A stretch of DNA of 64,000 nucleotides from Takakia lepidozioides (lineage: Eukaryota > Streptophyta > Takakiopsida > Takakiales > Takakiaceae). Below are positions 11,336-23,709 of the stretch, piece after piece. The stretch lies in contig CM060733.1 in the NCBI GenBank assembly GCA_030704615.1, forward strand, positions 44,456,001 to 44,520,000. Reading direction: 5' to 3'. How positions within the stretch are numbered: position 1 is the stretch's first letter; every line of letters begins with the position of its first letter. The notes beneath the pieces were generated by a model. The model saw only the letters and a list, made by a program, of their open reading frames with translations. It was not told where the DNA came from and did not search any database. The position numbers and the translations under genes are program-made.

Positions 11336-13555
11336 GCTGCATGCCTTTTGCTTGATTTTCTTATGTGTGCTTGCTGCTTTTAATGTTGGGTGCTTGTTTC
11401 TGTGTGTTCCTCAAAGCAGTGTTCCAACAATGTGGTCCCGTGCCATTGTATGTATGGAGTAGCGATTTGTCTTTGTACTGAGTTGCAATGTCTGTATTTC
11501 ATGTTTATGTGTGCTCTGAGTGGATGTGTAACTGATTGCCTGTATTTGGTGTACTGCTGCTTCGGTGTGTGGTTACGTTTTTTCCATGGTGCTTGTGGTT
11601 GTAGAGGAAACACAATACTGTCATACCAGTCTAGAATATGTATTACTGCATGTATGTTTTTGTAAGGATAATGGTAGGAGTTTCAGTATAATGACATACA
11701 TCCTCGCTTCAAGGTTACCATGTATTAGTCCCCACTTAGTTGGATGTTTGCAGATCTCATCAGTGTAGTTCATTTCACTGCACTTAATGTACCCCACTTG
11801 TATGCCTTGCCTTAATGTCTTCAGTGGCCTTCCTGCTTCATGGGCAATGTTTTCATAGATGTCGAGACATGGAAGCTACGTGGGCACTGACTCCTGGTTG
11901 CCTTTGTGCAGGAAGGTCATATGAAAGTGGAAAGCAATTCCACAACGTGTACCTCTTTACTTACCAGGTTTCCATTCACAAAGAATATAGCTGCAAGAGG
12001 GACAATTGATGCAGTACATGGATGACAATGTGGCTGTGCCAATCATAAGGGTTATGTGTGATATTGAACTCTCCTGGAGGTCATGTACTTATTACCCAGC
12101 AGAATACGTCTTTACGTCGACAGAATTCAGGTTTCATTCTCTGGGTTCATTGCTGTACCAGCAGGATGTTGGCAGGATTCACCATTTCCCTTGTTGGCAA
12201 CCTGCTCAAATGGATAGAGACGAATAAAACTCGGTATGCATGGTTTATGCATTCTCTATTCAGTCTTTGGACCTTGGTATGCTCTAGTGACTGCCTTCTC
12301 CAGTGCTCCAGCAGTGGTTCAAACATGCTTTCACATCTTCAACTTCAATTTTAACGCAATATTCTAAGCCTCATCTGTAATATATGGAAGTTTAATTCGA
12401 AGTGCGACATCCATCTAATTACCAAATTATATGCAGCCATTCACCGATAAACTTGAGAAGAATATGCCAGATTCTTTCTGCAAAGAAAATGATAGGGGAA
12501 AATTCACATATTGACCTTGTTCCATGTGCATCACTACACTCAACTTCACAGCTGCAAATAACATCTGCCATGGATGAACGAAAACAATACTTCTATTATT
12601 GTACCACAAGCTTGATACTGCAAACTAAGAATGTAGACCTTTGTTCTCAAAATACAATGATAACCAACTTAAAAAAGAGTCACCAACTCATGAAACAAGT
12701 GCTTCAACTGTGATGCAAGCAACAGTTTTCAGGCAGCACCTTGGTGATCAGAACTGAAAAGGCAAGACCAATGCCATAAGTGTATTGGGTAATTCTGCCA
12801 GGGGTAACCTCTGCTATTGACATAAGAACCAGCATGAGATCGTGCTCCAGCTTACCATGCCAAGGCATGGAGTGTGGACACTGCTGCAACACAAGTGCCA
12901 TCACAACTTTTGTGACCCACAGATATAGAAACAGAAAGCTCCCTGTGTATATGAAATGAGGCAGTACCAACAAGTGTGTGCCAGAAACTCAACAGCTTGT
13001 TATTATTCATGCTTGAGCAGTTGAGGATAAGTACTATTCCCTTTCACATATACACGCCACAATTTACACTTTGCAAAACTTAGAAAGACTCAAGTTTACA
13101 AGCATTTGAAGACCAAAACTGCATGTATTCAACCTGGGCGGAAGCCACATTGTGGATACAACAAACATCATTAGAAAGGAAGGCATAGATTTCAGGTCTG
13201 TAACCGTCATGGGTCATTAGAGGAATATGTTGGGTTACATGCATACAAGCAATGGTAGTTGGCCACTCATTTTAGTGGTGCTTCTCACTGTGGAAGCCAA
13301 GAGAAGAATTTTTGTGTTCCTCCTCCACAATATGCAATGCCAACTCTGTCAAGTACGTACCCAGCCTCCCTCGCTTCCCCAGACAGTCTCTGTTTTTCAG
13401 CATAGATTGCATCAATTTGAGGATGCACTTGATCTTCTACACTGAATGCATGACTCCATTCTGATACCTGTCTTCCATTATTTTTCCCACCTATGCTGCA
13501 TCGTTCCACCCGCCAGCATTGAGAACACAAATGAAAGTGGCCATGTTGGGTTATA
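11336..13555. other. Intergenic stretch, no reliable gene
   Basis: No recognisable gene. Weak traces compatible with decayed RFC3 exons lie near 11920-12140. A minus-strand open frame at 12704-12973 has hydrophobic runs that could be membrane segments of an unknown protein, but no splice-linked partner or family could be assigned. Confidence 0.35.
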
Positions 13556-13735
13556 CCCCTTCCTGTATCATTTGCTTATAGCTTGTGAAAGCCTCCCTAC
13601 CATCCCCATGCTAAGAATATCCTGCAATCATTGTGCATCCACCACACTCCTGCACTTGGCATATATGTTGACAATGGTGTTAAGTAGAAAGATGCTTGAT
13701 CATGTGAATCCACTTAGGATGATGTGAGCGTGCAC
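13556..13735 (-). pseudogene. PPR motif relic
   Basis: On the minus strand the sequence reads NTIVNIYAKCRSVVDAQ and then a stop, a recognisable PPR repeat (NALVDMYAKCG type) that has decayed. Similar DNA occurs at about 27370-27540 inside the CACTA cargo. No intact frame extends beyond roughly 25 residues. Confidence 0.55.
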
Positions 13736-14436
13736 TTGTTGTCCCACCTCTAGGTCTTTACTTTTATGCACTGTCACTAGAGACAAACACAAGTACTGGA
13801 GTCTGCTGAAACACCTTCTGGATTCAATATGTGGAACACCTGATCTTTTTAGTCAACCTGCACTACATAGTGCCCTCAAATCCCAAGTACGAGAAGAGTT
13901 GATGTTGACTCCCGTCCTTGGTCCTGCTTAGAAAGTAGGGGTTGTGGTGGAGGTTCTTGGTTCAGAAAGTTGTGCCTGATTCAACTCTGCCATCATGCAT
14001 TACTGAAAACTCTTGCCAGAATCAGACTCACAGAATAAATTATAGTGTAGCAAAAACTACTTCAAAACATGATCTGATCTTCATGAGGACGGCCTCCTTG
14101 CAACATAGGTTTTTGGGTTGGGCACCCTTTCCAAATTGCAGCATCAGACAAATATACGAACTGGGTCAGCAACTGTCATAAGATCACCATCTGTTTAGGC
14201 ATGGACTGCCACTTCTAATAGCTGTGTTCACATTGTATTGACAAAGTTACAGAACATATAGAAGATCCATTTCACAACAATATATAAGAACTCTCTTCCT
14301 TTGAATATACAACAGGTGGCTCAAGAATGACAACTAAGGAGACACCTTTGCACCTAGCAAAGGAGGGAGTGTCATACTGGAAATGTCCTGACAATCCCCA
14401 TCCACCATACCTTGCCACAGACTACCCCCTGGTTAC

Positions 14437-15694
14437 TTGCAGATTCTCCAACCGACCATCCGTTGACGCACATTCTTTGTCACTATCAACCCACAGTATC
14501 TCCTTGATGCTCCTGATCTTGAAATCTAGTGGATGGATCTGCACCCAACAAAAAGGAACAGATACTTCCCCTAGCCTTTTATAACATCCACAGCAAGCCC
14601 AGTGGCATGGCATCTCCTGTATCACAAGTCAAATGTAACCTCTTCAACCAAGCACTCATAATATCCTACATATGTATGCATAAGGGAAACTAGATTACCC
14701 TCAAACAATTTGCTTCCAGCGGGAACTCACACATTTGAAAGCACCAAGATGTCCAACCAGAGGCATCACCCCCTTCTCTAGCCCATGGATGTTCTGCACA
14801 GTCAATTGATCCCACTCACAAATAACACATTATCCAAAACAGCAGAAATGAACAAACTGGTCACAAGGGTGCGGATCCTCGACCATATTTCTTCCTGGAA
14901 CAAAACCAATATTTACCATTACATCAGCCCTCTAAGCAAATTGGCACTGCCTGTGCAAGACAGTTCTGGTATGTCTAGTTGAATTCACACCCAGTGGGTA
15001 AGAACCCCACAACCAACTTCAAGAGGGGTTACATCGACACAGATATGTCCTAGCTGTAAGGTCCAAGAATAGGCAATTATTACCTCTTGCTCTCTTTTTG
15101 CTCCTTGGCGGATGTCACCACTCTTGCCTTTCTCCCTTTTCTTCGGAGGTCGTGGTTTCCACTTCTTGGCTGAGAGAGTAACCGCCTGAAAGAGTCATGG
15201 AAGAAGGGGGCGCCATGGAACTCGGTTACTGGTACTGTATACAGACACATGAAACAGTGAACTCAAAACAATCCTTCAAACCTAAACAGGACTGTTACCC
15301 TAAACACTTCAAGGAAACAGTACTTGCAGCAAACTACATTGAAAACTGATGTATACTTCTAGGAGAACCCCATGTTCTCAGATGTAGATATATGAGAGGG
15401 TTGTGCAACCATCTATGAATCGACTGACTGAGGAAACTGTTGCCAAAAACACTCGTTGGACCCTATACATGACTGTTACTGGAAACAGTTAAAGGAAACA
15501 ATACTTCCAGCAAATTTGTAAGGGCAGAAATGAAATGCTTGTATTCGAATCCCAGGTTCTGAGATGCAGGTTTATGAAAGGGACGTGCAGCCATCTATAA
15601 ATCGAGTAAAGGAAATGTCAAGAAGGTGACAAACATGATTGTATACGTATTTCTCTGGGTTTTGCTTCACCTCCTTCACCTCATTTCCAGACAT
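14437..15694 (-). CDS. Unrecognised minus-strand gene candidate (three possible exons)
   Basis: I do not recognise a family. Three open segments with consistent phase-0 splice borders can be chained on the minus strand. Exon 15694-15647 starts MSGNEVKEVKQNPEKY and ends before GTATAC. Exon 15185-15084 is very basic (AKKWKPRPPKKREKG) and sits between TTTCAG and GTAATA. Exon 14538-14437 (IHPLDFKIRSIKEILW) sits between GTGCAG and GTAACC. No terminal exon was identified; a downstream minus-strand frame at 12973-12704 is a possible but unlinked end. The basic middle exon would fit a nucleic-acid-binding or nuclear protein. This is a weak model: AG/GT dinucleotides around 100-base open stretches can arise by chance. 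Confidence 0.25.
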
Positions 15695-15890
15695 GTCTCT
15701 CGGGAAGCAAGTCGAAGCATACACAGAAAGCACAACGTAACTCTGTGAAAATTCGTGACACAATGGCGAGTCCCCAATTTCGGAGACAGAGAATGAGGGG
15801 ACGAAGACGCTGGGGACATGTGGTCAATCACCTCGATGACAACAAACATCCGCTAAACGACGTCCATTCGTTTTGGAGGTACATTCAATG

Positions 15891-15924
15891 CTGTTTCAAA
15901 TTTGAAATTTGAAATTTGAATGTT
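15891..15924. repeat. AAATTTG tandem/palindromic repeat
   Basis: A short run of the unit AAATTTG repeated about four times. The unit is nearly self-complementary, so the run can form a hairpin. No gene is associated. Confidence 0.7.
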
Positions 15925-16034
15925 CAAGATCTCCAATATGTGTGTCTATGCTCTAGGTAGGGCTGGTTCAAATTTCTGTTCACGGGTCTCCAATATGTTT
16001 GTATGAGGAGGCATGTGAACACATACAGGACTGT

Positions 16035-16290
16035 ATGATGGCAAGGTCATGATGTGATGGATGTATTTGTTGCATTCATGGGACATGCATGATGGATGCG
16101 TGCAATACAGTAACACTGAGTTCAATGTGTGGCAGTGTTTTGACGAGCAAGGGACCCGGCGCGGGGGTGGCGGGTAGAGCGGGAGGGGGGCGACTACAGG
16201 CGCCGCGAGAGGGGGTCGAGGCGGAGGGCGGGGGTGGGGCCACGCAGGCAGGCCCGCTGAGGCAGCATTCAACTCCCGGGCCTCTTTTAT
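16035..16290 (-). repeat. Dispersed repeat, right copy (inverted partner at 8640-8915)
   Basis: The reverse complement matches 8640-8915 from GTGATAAAAGAGGCC through the C-rich block to the GCCATCATACAG end. It differs by small indels within the GC-rich part. The pair lies in opposite orientation about 7.1 kb apart. Confidence 0.65.
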
Positions 16291-16993
16291 CACTCGATAT
16301 AACCCCCCGGGTATGGATATATGTGCCAAAATATTCCCTGAGGGTATGAATAGTTTCCGGGTATGGATAGTATTTCAATTAATATGTAATTTAATGGTGT
16401 TATATATATAAACGCCTCCTAAAAGAAGGAATTGAATAGCAAGGAGGACGAGGATGGCGATGGCGGAGCCCAGTGGTCGTTTCGTTCTCTCGCACCAAGC
16501 TCACTGCAGCTCGTGTTCAGTAGATGTTCACAACCTCGCTATCTCTCTGCGCTTCTTGAGCATCCTATTCATATAATTTTTGCGGGAGGATGGGTACTAA
16601 AAATCATCTTGGTAAGGCTGCGTTATAGTTCATCCTTGTTTTCTAGCTTTCATCTCCTCTAGACAGCCTGAACCCCTAGCAGAAAACTCTAGAGCCGCCA
16701 AATCCTTCCTTCTTCCTTCTTTCCAGCCCTCGTATGCAGCCCGCCATCGTTCTTCACTATAGTACTTCTTAAGCTTGTGCCTAATCCAAGGGTTTAACAC
16801 TGATATCTGGATTAGCTAGGGTATTTACCTCTTCTACCAGTCAGTCTCGCCTTTTCTGCGTTAGCAATTTCCTACTCTGTCAGATAGATCTGCTTTTTAG
16901 TTTAGCAAGTGCGCTTAGTTTGGGAGTTCTTCCATTTCTCTAGTCAAGCCTTTCTTTCATCATCGTCTTAAGTGCTGCTTAGTTTCTTCTTCA

Positions 16994-17810
16994 ATGGCCC
17001 CTGGATTCTTCAAATCCCACTTCAAAGATTCGATGGAATCAAGATTTTCTACTGGAGGAGCTCATCAGCAGCAGAGGAGAAGTCAGCCCTCAACTGGGAC
17101 CGGTTTTTTCCGGGCCCACCAAGAGCGCTCCAGGGTCCTCTCCAGCAACACCCCAGTAAGATTTTTCTCCCCTAGCCCGATTTCCCCCATTCAGCCCTTC
17201 ATCAAATTTCCAAGACTTCACCCTGTTCCGGAGGAGAACACCCTTCCACCACCGGCAGATGACGACTAGTCCAATGGCACAACAGCGCATCAGGACGAGC
17301 TGGACAAAGACTATCCTCTCATCTTGTTGAACATCTCAGACCTTCAGAAAAGAGTAACGTCAATGGAGGAGCATGGAGGAGCATGGTATCTTAATTCATT
17401 TTCCAGGAAAGAAGGTTGATAGGGCCACGGTTCGTGACTGGGCAATAAGACACCTTGGAGGTTCGGGAGAACTCAACCAGTTGTTCTGCCATGCCAAAGG
17501 CCGGGGTTTTTTTTCCATACTTTTCGAAACCAGGGAAGCTGCCAATCAAGCCCTTGCGTTCAACCCACACACAAAAGGATTTAACGTCAATATTTTCCGT
17601 TGGTCCTCGAAAATGGGCCATAGGAATGGCAAACTTTGGGGGCCAAGGATTGTGTCAGTGCCCTACATTCCAGACCAATGCTTGGTAAATCTACCGGACA
17701 TAGCCAATCACTTCGGCTCTTACCTAGGTTGCTTGGCAGTGTTTGATCCTCAAATGTGTACACTGAGCCTAAGACAAGATCCTTCAACCATGCAGACAAC
17801 ATACCATTAG
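16994..17810 (+). pseudogene. LINE ORF1 (DUF4283-like nucleic-acid-binding protein)
   Basis: Two open pieces, 16994-17269 (Pro/Ser/Gln-rich, starts MAPGFFKSHFK) and 17373-17810, are separated by a stop and a frame change. The second piece contains HFPGKKVDRATVRDWA and GRGFFSILFETREAANQAL, followed by KLWGPRIVSVPYIPDQCLVN. This resembles the DUF4283 domain of plant LINE ORF1 proteins, where it serves as an RNA-binding coat and chaperone. No zinc knuckle is visible in the preserved part. Confidence 0.6.
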
Positions 17811-18122
17811 GAACGCTTCCTTCGGACGGCTCGCTCACGGATAGATACCCTCAGATCTTGCCACTTTTCTCCTCTGACTTCTTTCCTAAAGGCATACAAA
17901 TACAAGCCATAACCATTTCCAAAATTCCACCAGACCAATTCCAGGCGGTGCCTGACAGCCCTCAACCTCCATCCACACGAGGTATATTTATTCGAGTCAG
18001 TAAAAAGACTCAGAAACCACCAGACCCATTTGTTTAGGTCACATCCTTGAGACCTCGCAACAGTGCAATTCAATTCTCTTACCGTCATTCAGGGCCATCA
18101 AATTCGACGTTCGGTCTAGGCC

Positions 18123-18835
18123 TTGAACTCTCTCCTTATGTCACTTAACATCCAATCATGGAACATCAGAGGCCTGGGGGCAGACTTGGCGTCACTAAAA
18201 AGGGTGAAAATCAAGAACTGGCTCGCCCCCTTCCTAACCTCTGATTCAGTGATCTTCCTACAGGAGCACAAACTAGATCAACATAAAATCGATAATCTCA
18301 CAAACCACCTCTGGCCTCTAACCAACTCCCTGTGGAAACCCACCTTGGAAGGGACAAGGGGGGGGACAACAATCCTTCTATCCCCCCTCCATCCATCCTT
18401 ATCTATCGGCAGAATCCATTTGGCTCCCTGGAAAGCTCCAGTTCTATTCAATTACCCTTCCAAACAACTCTGGCTCCATAGGCCTGGTAAATATATATGC
18501 GCCAAACTCTTCCACCAAGAGAACACAGTTTTGGTCCACATTGAACTCCAAAATGAGAGACCAGCCTGAAATTGACAGTTGGATATTATCAGGAGACCTT
18601 CAACACGGTTGAAGCCCAGCAGGATAGAAGGGGTCTTAGATCATTTAACCCCAATCATCAAGAGGAGATGGACCAATGGCTCTCTTGTATGCAAAACCAC
18701 AGCCTAACTGAGGCTACGCCAATCTTCGGCCAGGCTTCAAATCTAAAATTCACCTGGACATTAAATAATAGAACAATGGCAGACCTATGCATGGCGCACC
18801 TGGACAGATCCTACATATCCCTAGATCTGGTGTAA
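18123..18835 (+). pseudogene. LINE ORF2 endonuclease domain (APE-type)
   Basis: The N terminus reads LNIQSWNIRGLG, then VIFLQEHKLDQ with the catalytic Glu, the classic start of the apurinic-endonuclease domain that nicks target DNA. After a stop at about 18567 and a frame change, the domain continues with FNTVEAQQDRRG and then LKFTWT and LDRSY, the C-terminal signatures. The frame breaks make it non-functional. Confidence 0.75.
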
Positions 18836-19431
18836 CTATCAAGAAGGCTCCCCCAAGAGCCAATACCTTTAGGGTTTGACCATGCTCTGATCTCGCTCTC
18901 TGTTTAGTTCCCATGAAATCAATGTCGTGGCAGAAGCATTTTCAAAATCAACAACTTGTTACTGAAGTTGCCTAGCGCAGGGTCTTGGACAAGCCTGGGC
19001 AAGGGCTAGGCTCCCGAATCAAAACCCTACGGAAAAATTTATAGCCAAGCTCAAAGCTGTCAACGTTGAAAGTCAGAAATGAGCAATGCACTGTCTATCA
19101 TCAGAAAAAAAAAGGTGGCTGCCTTGCAAAAATGTCTAAAAGTCTGTTAGGCCAGAATGGAATTGACCAGATGTGATGAACATACATATCATACCTATGT
19201 TCAGGCCAGATGCAACCTTGATTTCTACCATAAAATTCAGGAAAGAAAGCTTTAGGCTGCAGGCTGGTGTCAACTGGTCTACCAAAGGTGAGAAAATGAC
19301 AAAATACTTCTTTGACAAGACACAACTTTGACCATCTCTGAACTCATTGACCAGACTTCCGGATTATCTGCCACTACACCCAAAAGCCCTAGCAGAATTT
19401 TCCAGTAAATATTTCCAGCTTCTATTCAAAA

Positions 19432-20400
19432 GTGACCTTACTGATCTCACTCCTTCCCCCCTCTGAGACTGCCTATTTGGCACAAACACCCACCATACTT
19501 ACTGGCCAAAAAGCTTCATTTCTTGAAGGGGAACTATCTGAATTAGAGCTGGAGGAAGCCTTGCAGAAATTACAAAACAATAAGTCCCCCGGCATGGACG
19601 GACTTTCCGTGGAATTCTACAAGGCAATGTGGTCGGATATCTCCTCTGACTTATAGCAAACCATTTGTTTGTACAAGGATTTATGCCCCCTGCCCTATCA
19701 CAAGGTGTTATCACCTTGTTGTACAAAAAAGGGGATAGAACCAACATTTCCAATTACAAACCCATTACCTTGTTGAATGTAGCATATAAAAATTGTAGCG
19801 AAAGCATTGGCTCTCAGATTGTAGCCTCTCCTACCATCACTAATACGGCCCAATCAAACTGGGTTCATAAAAGGTAGATTCATCTTAGATATTCTACTTT
19901 TAGCTCAAGAGGTACCCGATTATGCTTCCATAACAGACTAGGCCATTGCAATGCTTGTTCTGGGATTTGAAAAAGCGTTCGACAGGGTAGAATGGCCCTT
20001 CCTCCTTGCAGCATTGGCTAGGATAGGCTTCTTGCCAGACTTCTGCAGATGGGTGCGCATTCTTTTAACCACATCCTCCAACAGGGTCATTGTTAATGGT
20101 TACATCTCCTCTTCATTTCCTCTACAAAGATATGTATGGCAGGGGTGCCCATTGGCCCATTTTCTCTTTCTGGTGGTGGCTGACACCTTGGGTTATCTGC
20201 TGGATCACAACCACAATATCAGGGGACTCAAGATCACTAACTGCATTACACGACAACCTAGTCATCTCATAGATTCCATGTTCGTTGACGACACATTTCT
20301 TATACTTCAAGCAACAATGGAAAATCTAAACTCGGCAGGAGACGGTCTTAACGCCTTTTGCTAAGCCTCGGGCTTCAAGGTTAACTGGAATAAAACTTCG
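19432..20400 (+). pseudogene. LINE ORF2 reverse transcriptase domain
   Basis: Successive open pieces contain LQNNKSPGMDGLSVEFYKA (the plant L1 NKSPG-DG motif), GVITLLYKKGD, the GFEKAFDRVEW box with the first catalytic Asp, and MFVDDTFL, the F/Y-x-D-D active site. Stops at about 19655 and 20362 and frame changes interrupt it. Active-site residues are retained, but the frame is not. Confidence 0.85.
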
Positions 20401-20403
20401 GCC

Positions 20404-21580
20404 TTGCTTGTCGGAGATTTATCACAATCCACATTGGGTTCACTGCCTACGTGGGGATCAAACCAGGGTCTGAAGTGGCTCAAACTGGGGGAGACAACAA
20501 CCCTGCTGGGTTACACCTTTGGAATAGACCTTACAGATGAACAAAAATTCACCCCTGTGCTGCAAAAGCTTAAAAACAACTCATATACTGGGGCTCGAAG
20601 CATCTATCCCTCACAGGTCGGGTCTTGGTGGCGAACCAAATCTGCTCAGCTGGGATGTGGTATTACTCTTCTTCCTGGCGCCCTGATTTGAAACAAGTCC
20701 AAGAAGCCAGGCGCCTCCTTAGAAACTTCATCTGGGAGGCTCACAAAGCTACAGACAACAAACGACCACAAGTAGGCTGGAAACAAATCTGCCTTCCCAA
20801 AAAAAAAAGGTTTGGGAGTCTTGGACTTGGAAACTCAAATCAATGCACTTCTTGGAAAATGGATTCCACGATTCCTAGGGCCTGAAGGAGGCTGCTGGAA
20901 GTTTCTGGTCTACGACCACATCGTAGCCTCCTCTCCCCTCAAAGTGCCCACTTGGCAACCCTCGTTGCGCTGCATAGTACACGGATTCAACCTCAAAGCA
21001 ACATGATCAATTCTTTGGACAAACATTTGGCGAGCATGGGGTAAGCTCTGAAAAAACCTGGTTAAGGCCCAGCCCAAGACCTTCTACGAAGTGCTAAGAC
21101 AACACCTTTTCCTCAATACAAACTCATCGAACCCTTCTCAACGCAGTCATGCCAGACGCTGGTCTTGCTGGGACAAGCTGGGAATCAGCCAGATCAACAA
21201 CATATGGAAAAATAGGTCCCTCCAACCCGTAGAATCGATCTCAGACCTGGTAGACAAGGGAAGGGCGAACAAGGGATATCAGGCCCTCGTCACTTCCATA
21301 AACCCTCAATAGTTAGTTATACTGGGATCAGGTGCTGGTGGATAATATGTGGGGCTTGGCCATTTACCAGGGTCAGCTATCAGTCATTTTTGTACAATAC
21401 GCAACACCAGAGCAGTTTACAATCTTCAGCTTTCACATTAACACAACCACTCTGACACTTACTCTTTCTTCAACAATTCCCCAGCTCATTCAACCAATAT
21501 TTCTAACCCCGATTTGGATTTGCTGCTGGTCCTCACAGGACAAAGCATTCAACCAACCCTATTTTAACTAATTCTGGACT
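20404..21580 (+). pseudogene. LINE ORF2 post-RT (thumb/connection) region
   Basis: Frame-shifted open pieces continue the ORF2 C-terminal half: GFKVNWNKTSALLVGD, KLGETTTLLGYTFG and RRLLRNFIWEA followed by a KKRFGSLGL-like run. These resemble the connection region of plant LINE polyproteins. LINE-like sequence fades at about 21.58 kb, where unrelated DNA begins. Confidence 0.6.
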
Positions 21581-22045
21581 TTTGGCTTATTCGAACATGG
21601 GGTAGACTCCTACTCTACTATACTCGATATAACTTATAGTAATTTTGATTGAATCTTCATGTTGACAAGCACAATATTCAGAGACAATGCCATTGGAACG
21701 ATGGTTTGGGTGTGAGAAGGGCAGTAAAATATTAAAATAGCTTGAAACATTAGGAAGATGATCTACTAGGGTAGTAAAATAAGGTTTGGGGTGTAACTAG
21801 ATATATTAAGTGCAATAAGGTGTGGTGACTCGGAGAAGGGTTTAGGTACCCTGGTAGACTGTTTGCTACGCAGGGGCAAATACTTCTTGTAGATGATGAG
21901 CCATCAAAGGGCATGCAAAACCCACAAAATACTGGATTCTTCTCTTTCTCATTCAAGCCATCACCAAACAGCTTGCGTGACCGGGATGATATGACAAAGG
22001 CAGTATGGCCATATATATCGGATTACAATAGTGAGAACCGGACAA

Positions 22046-22884
22046 CACTACAACAGATTGCGGTATTTATGACTGTATATATTACTATTCTGCAGTCATA
22101 AACGGTACATATGACTTCTATGACTATAAGTCGTGCAAACCAAGTGGATACGATGAGTACATGATGGTACGGTCCGGATGACTATAGCAGATAAACCAAG
22201 TGATATCTCTCACTGCAGTCATATATACCATACTGCAGTCGTCGTTGCCGCGCCACGTGGCGAGGCGCAATTGATTAAAAAAAAATCAAAATTTTCAAAA
22301 ATTAAAAAAAATGTCAGACGCCGCGTCGTACCGCGTTGTGCCACGTGGCATAATGCATATTATAAAATGAAAAAAAAAACACATGGCAGCCCATCTAAGG
22401 TGCCACATGCTATCCCTAACTCGCCTACTAACCCTAGGGCCATCTTATCCATTTGATTATACTTAGAGGAGTTTGAACCTCCAACCTCTTTACTGTAAAA
22501 GTTATAGTTCACTACCTGCTAACCAATACACCCATTAGTCATTTATGTGATCATATGGTGTTTTAAATGTATTATACACACCAAATTACAAAATCCCCAG
22601 TAGTCATCATGACTATTTAACTTCATCCATGTACATTGTAGTCATGGAAATGACTATCAGTGGTGAGCTAAATCTGGTCAATTGTCGTTGACCAGCCTTC
22701 CGCCCATTCTGGAGCCATGTAGTCATATAGACGACTATTTAGATAGTCGTCTATATGACTACAGTCGTATGAACGATTGCGGGAGGTCAATTTCATATAA
22801 AAACATGGTACAGTCATGGTCAAAGTCAAGAAAACCATGACTACCACGGTTTGGTAGTCATAATTACCGCGATCTGTTGTAGTG
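22046..22884. mobile_element. CACTA-type miniature transposon, 839 bp
   Basis: It starts CACTACAACAGATTGCGGTA and ends with the inverse of CACTACAACAGATCGCGGTA, a nearly perfect 20-bp terminal inverted repeat. It is flanked by the 3-bp direct repeat CAA (22043-22045 and 22885-22887), as expected for the CACTA (En/Spm) superfamily. Both halves contain repeated AGTCATATAGACGACT and TGACTAC-like subterminal motifs. No transposase is encoded. A tRNA-like segment with a B-box-like run lies inside on the minus strand (about 22470-22540). Confidence 0.85.
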
Positions 22885-23399
22885 CAAAGTGGTCTCATAA
22901 GCCTATTGGTCAATGCCTGCTGGGCCTGGTATGGAAGATATATTGATCCTCATGTTTGGATCCCACAACAAAAGGAACCCGATTACCTTGGTAGGCACGT
23001 GGATCCCACTGTTATGTTGTTTGTTCATAATTTGATATCTTCTAGTGCGAAGACCGTTGCAAGTGGTTATGGTAACCGGAGGCGTCTTCGGACACATGCC
23101 TTGATTGCGAGCCGTTTGGGAGGAGGCTCAATATTATTAATGAGTTAGTATAAGCCGTAACGGTTCTATGATTCATACTTGTATTTCTGTGTAGAATGTG
23201 TGGAGGATTATATAATTCGTTGTTATATAGTGCACAAATAGCCAAATAATTATAGATATATCTCTTTATTTCTATTATAGATTATATTTATTCATATATC
23301 TTATATTATTTCTGGACCAAACAAAAGTCCAAAATTAGTTAAAATAGTGTTTGAACCGTAAAGATCCCGCCATTTTCAAAATTCAAATTAAAAAAATAC

Positions 23400-23709
23400 T
23401 CAGTAAGCGACCCCCAGAGCGTCACATTTAACTAGTGACATTTTTTTATTTTTTTCTTTTTTTCTTTTGTATGGCTATAGCGACGCCCCGGGCAGTCATT
23501 GCGACGTTTGGGGCGTCGCTAGTGGGGATTTTCAGGGGGTTTGGATATGCGACCTCCCCGGCGTTGCCTTAAGTCCTACATGTGTGACGTTCTCATAGCG
23601 ACACCGGAGGCGTCGCATATTTGCGATTTTCGCGGGCCCGAAAATAGACGAATAGCGACGCCCGAGACGTCGCTAGGGCGTCGTTAACCCCCCCTGAACG
23701 GTGTAGTGC
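23400..23709. mobile_element. 3' end of a second CACTA-like element
   Basis: The stretch ends GAACGGTGTAGTG exactly where LINE sequence resumes; its inverse begins CACTACACCG, a CACTA-type terminus. It is filled with short palindromic units of the type AGCGACGCC / GGCGTCGCT (at about 23480, 23510, 23590, 23655 and 23680), resembling subterminal transposase-binding repeats. A matching 5' end was not found in the 21.6-23.4 kb interval, so the element is probably truncated or has diverged. Confidence 0.5.
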
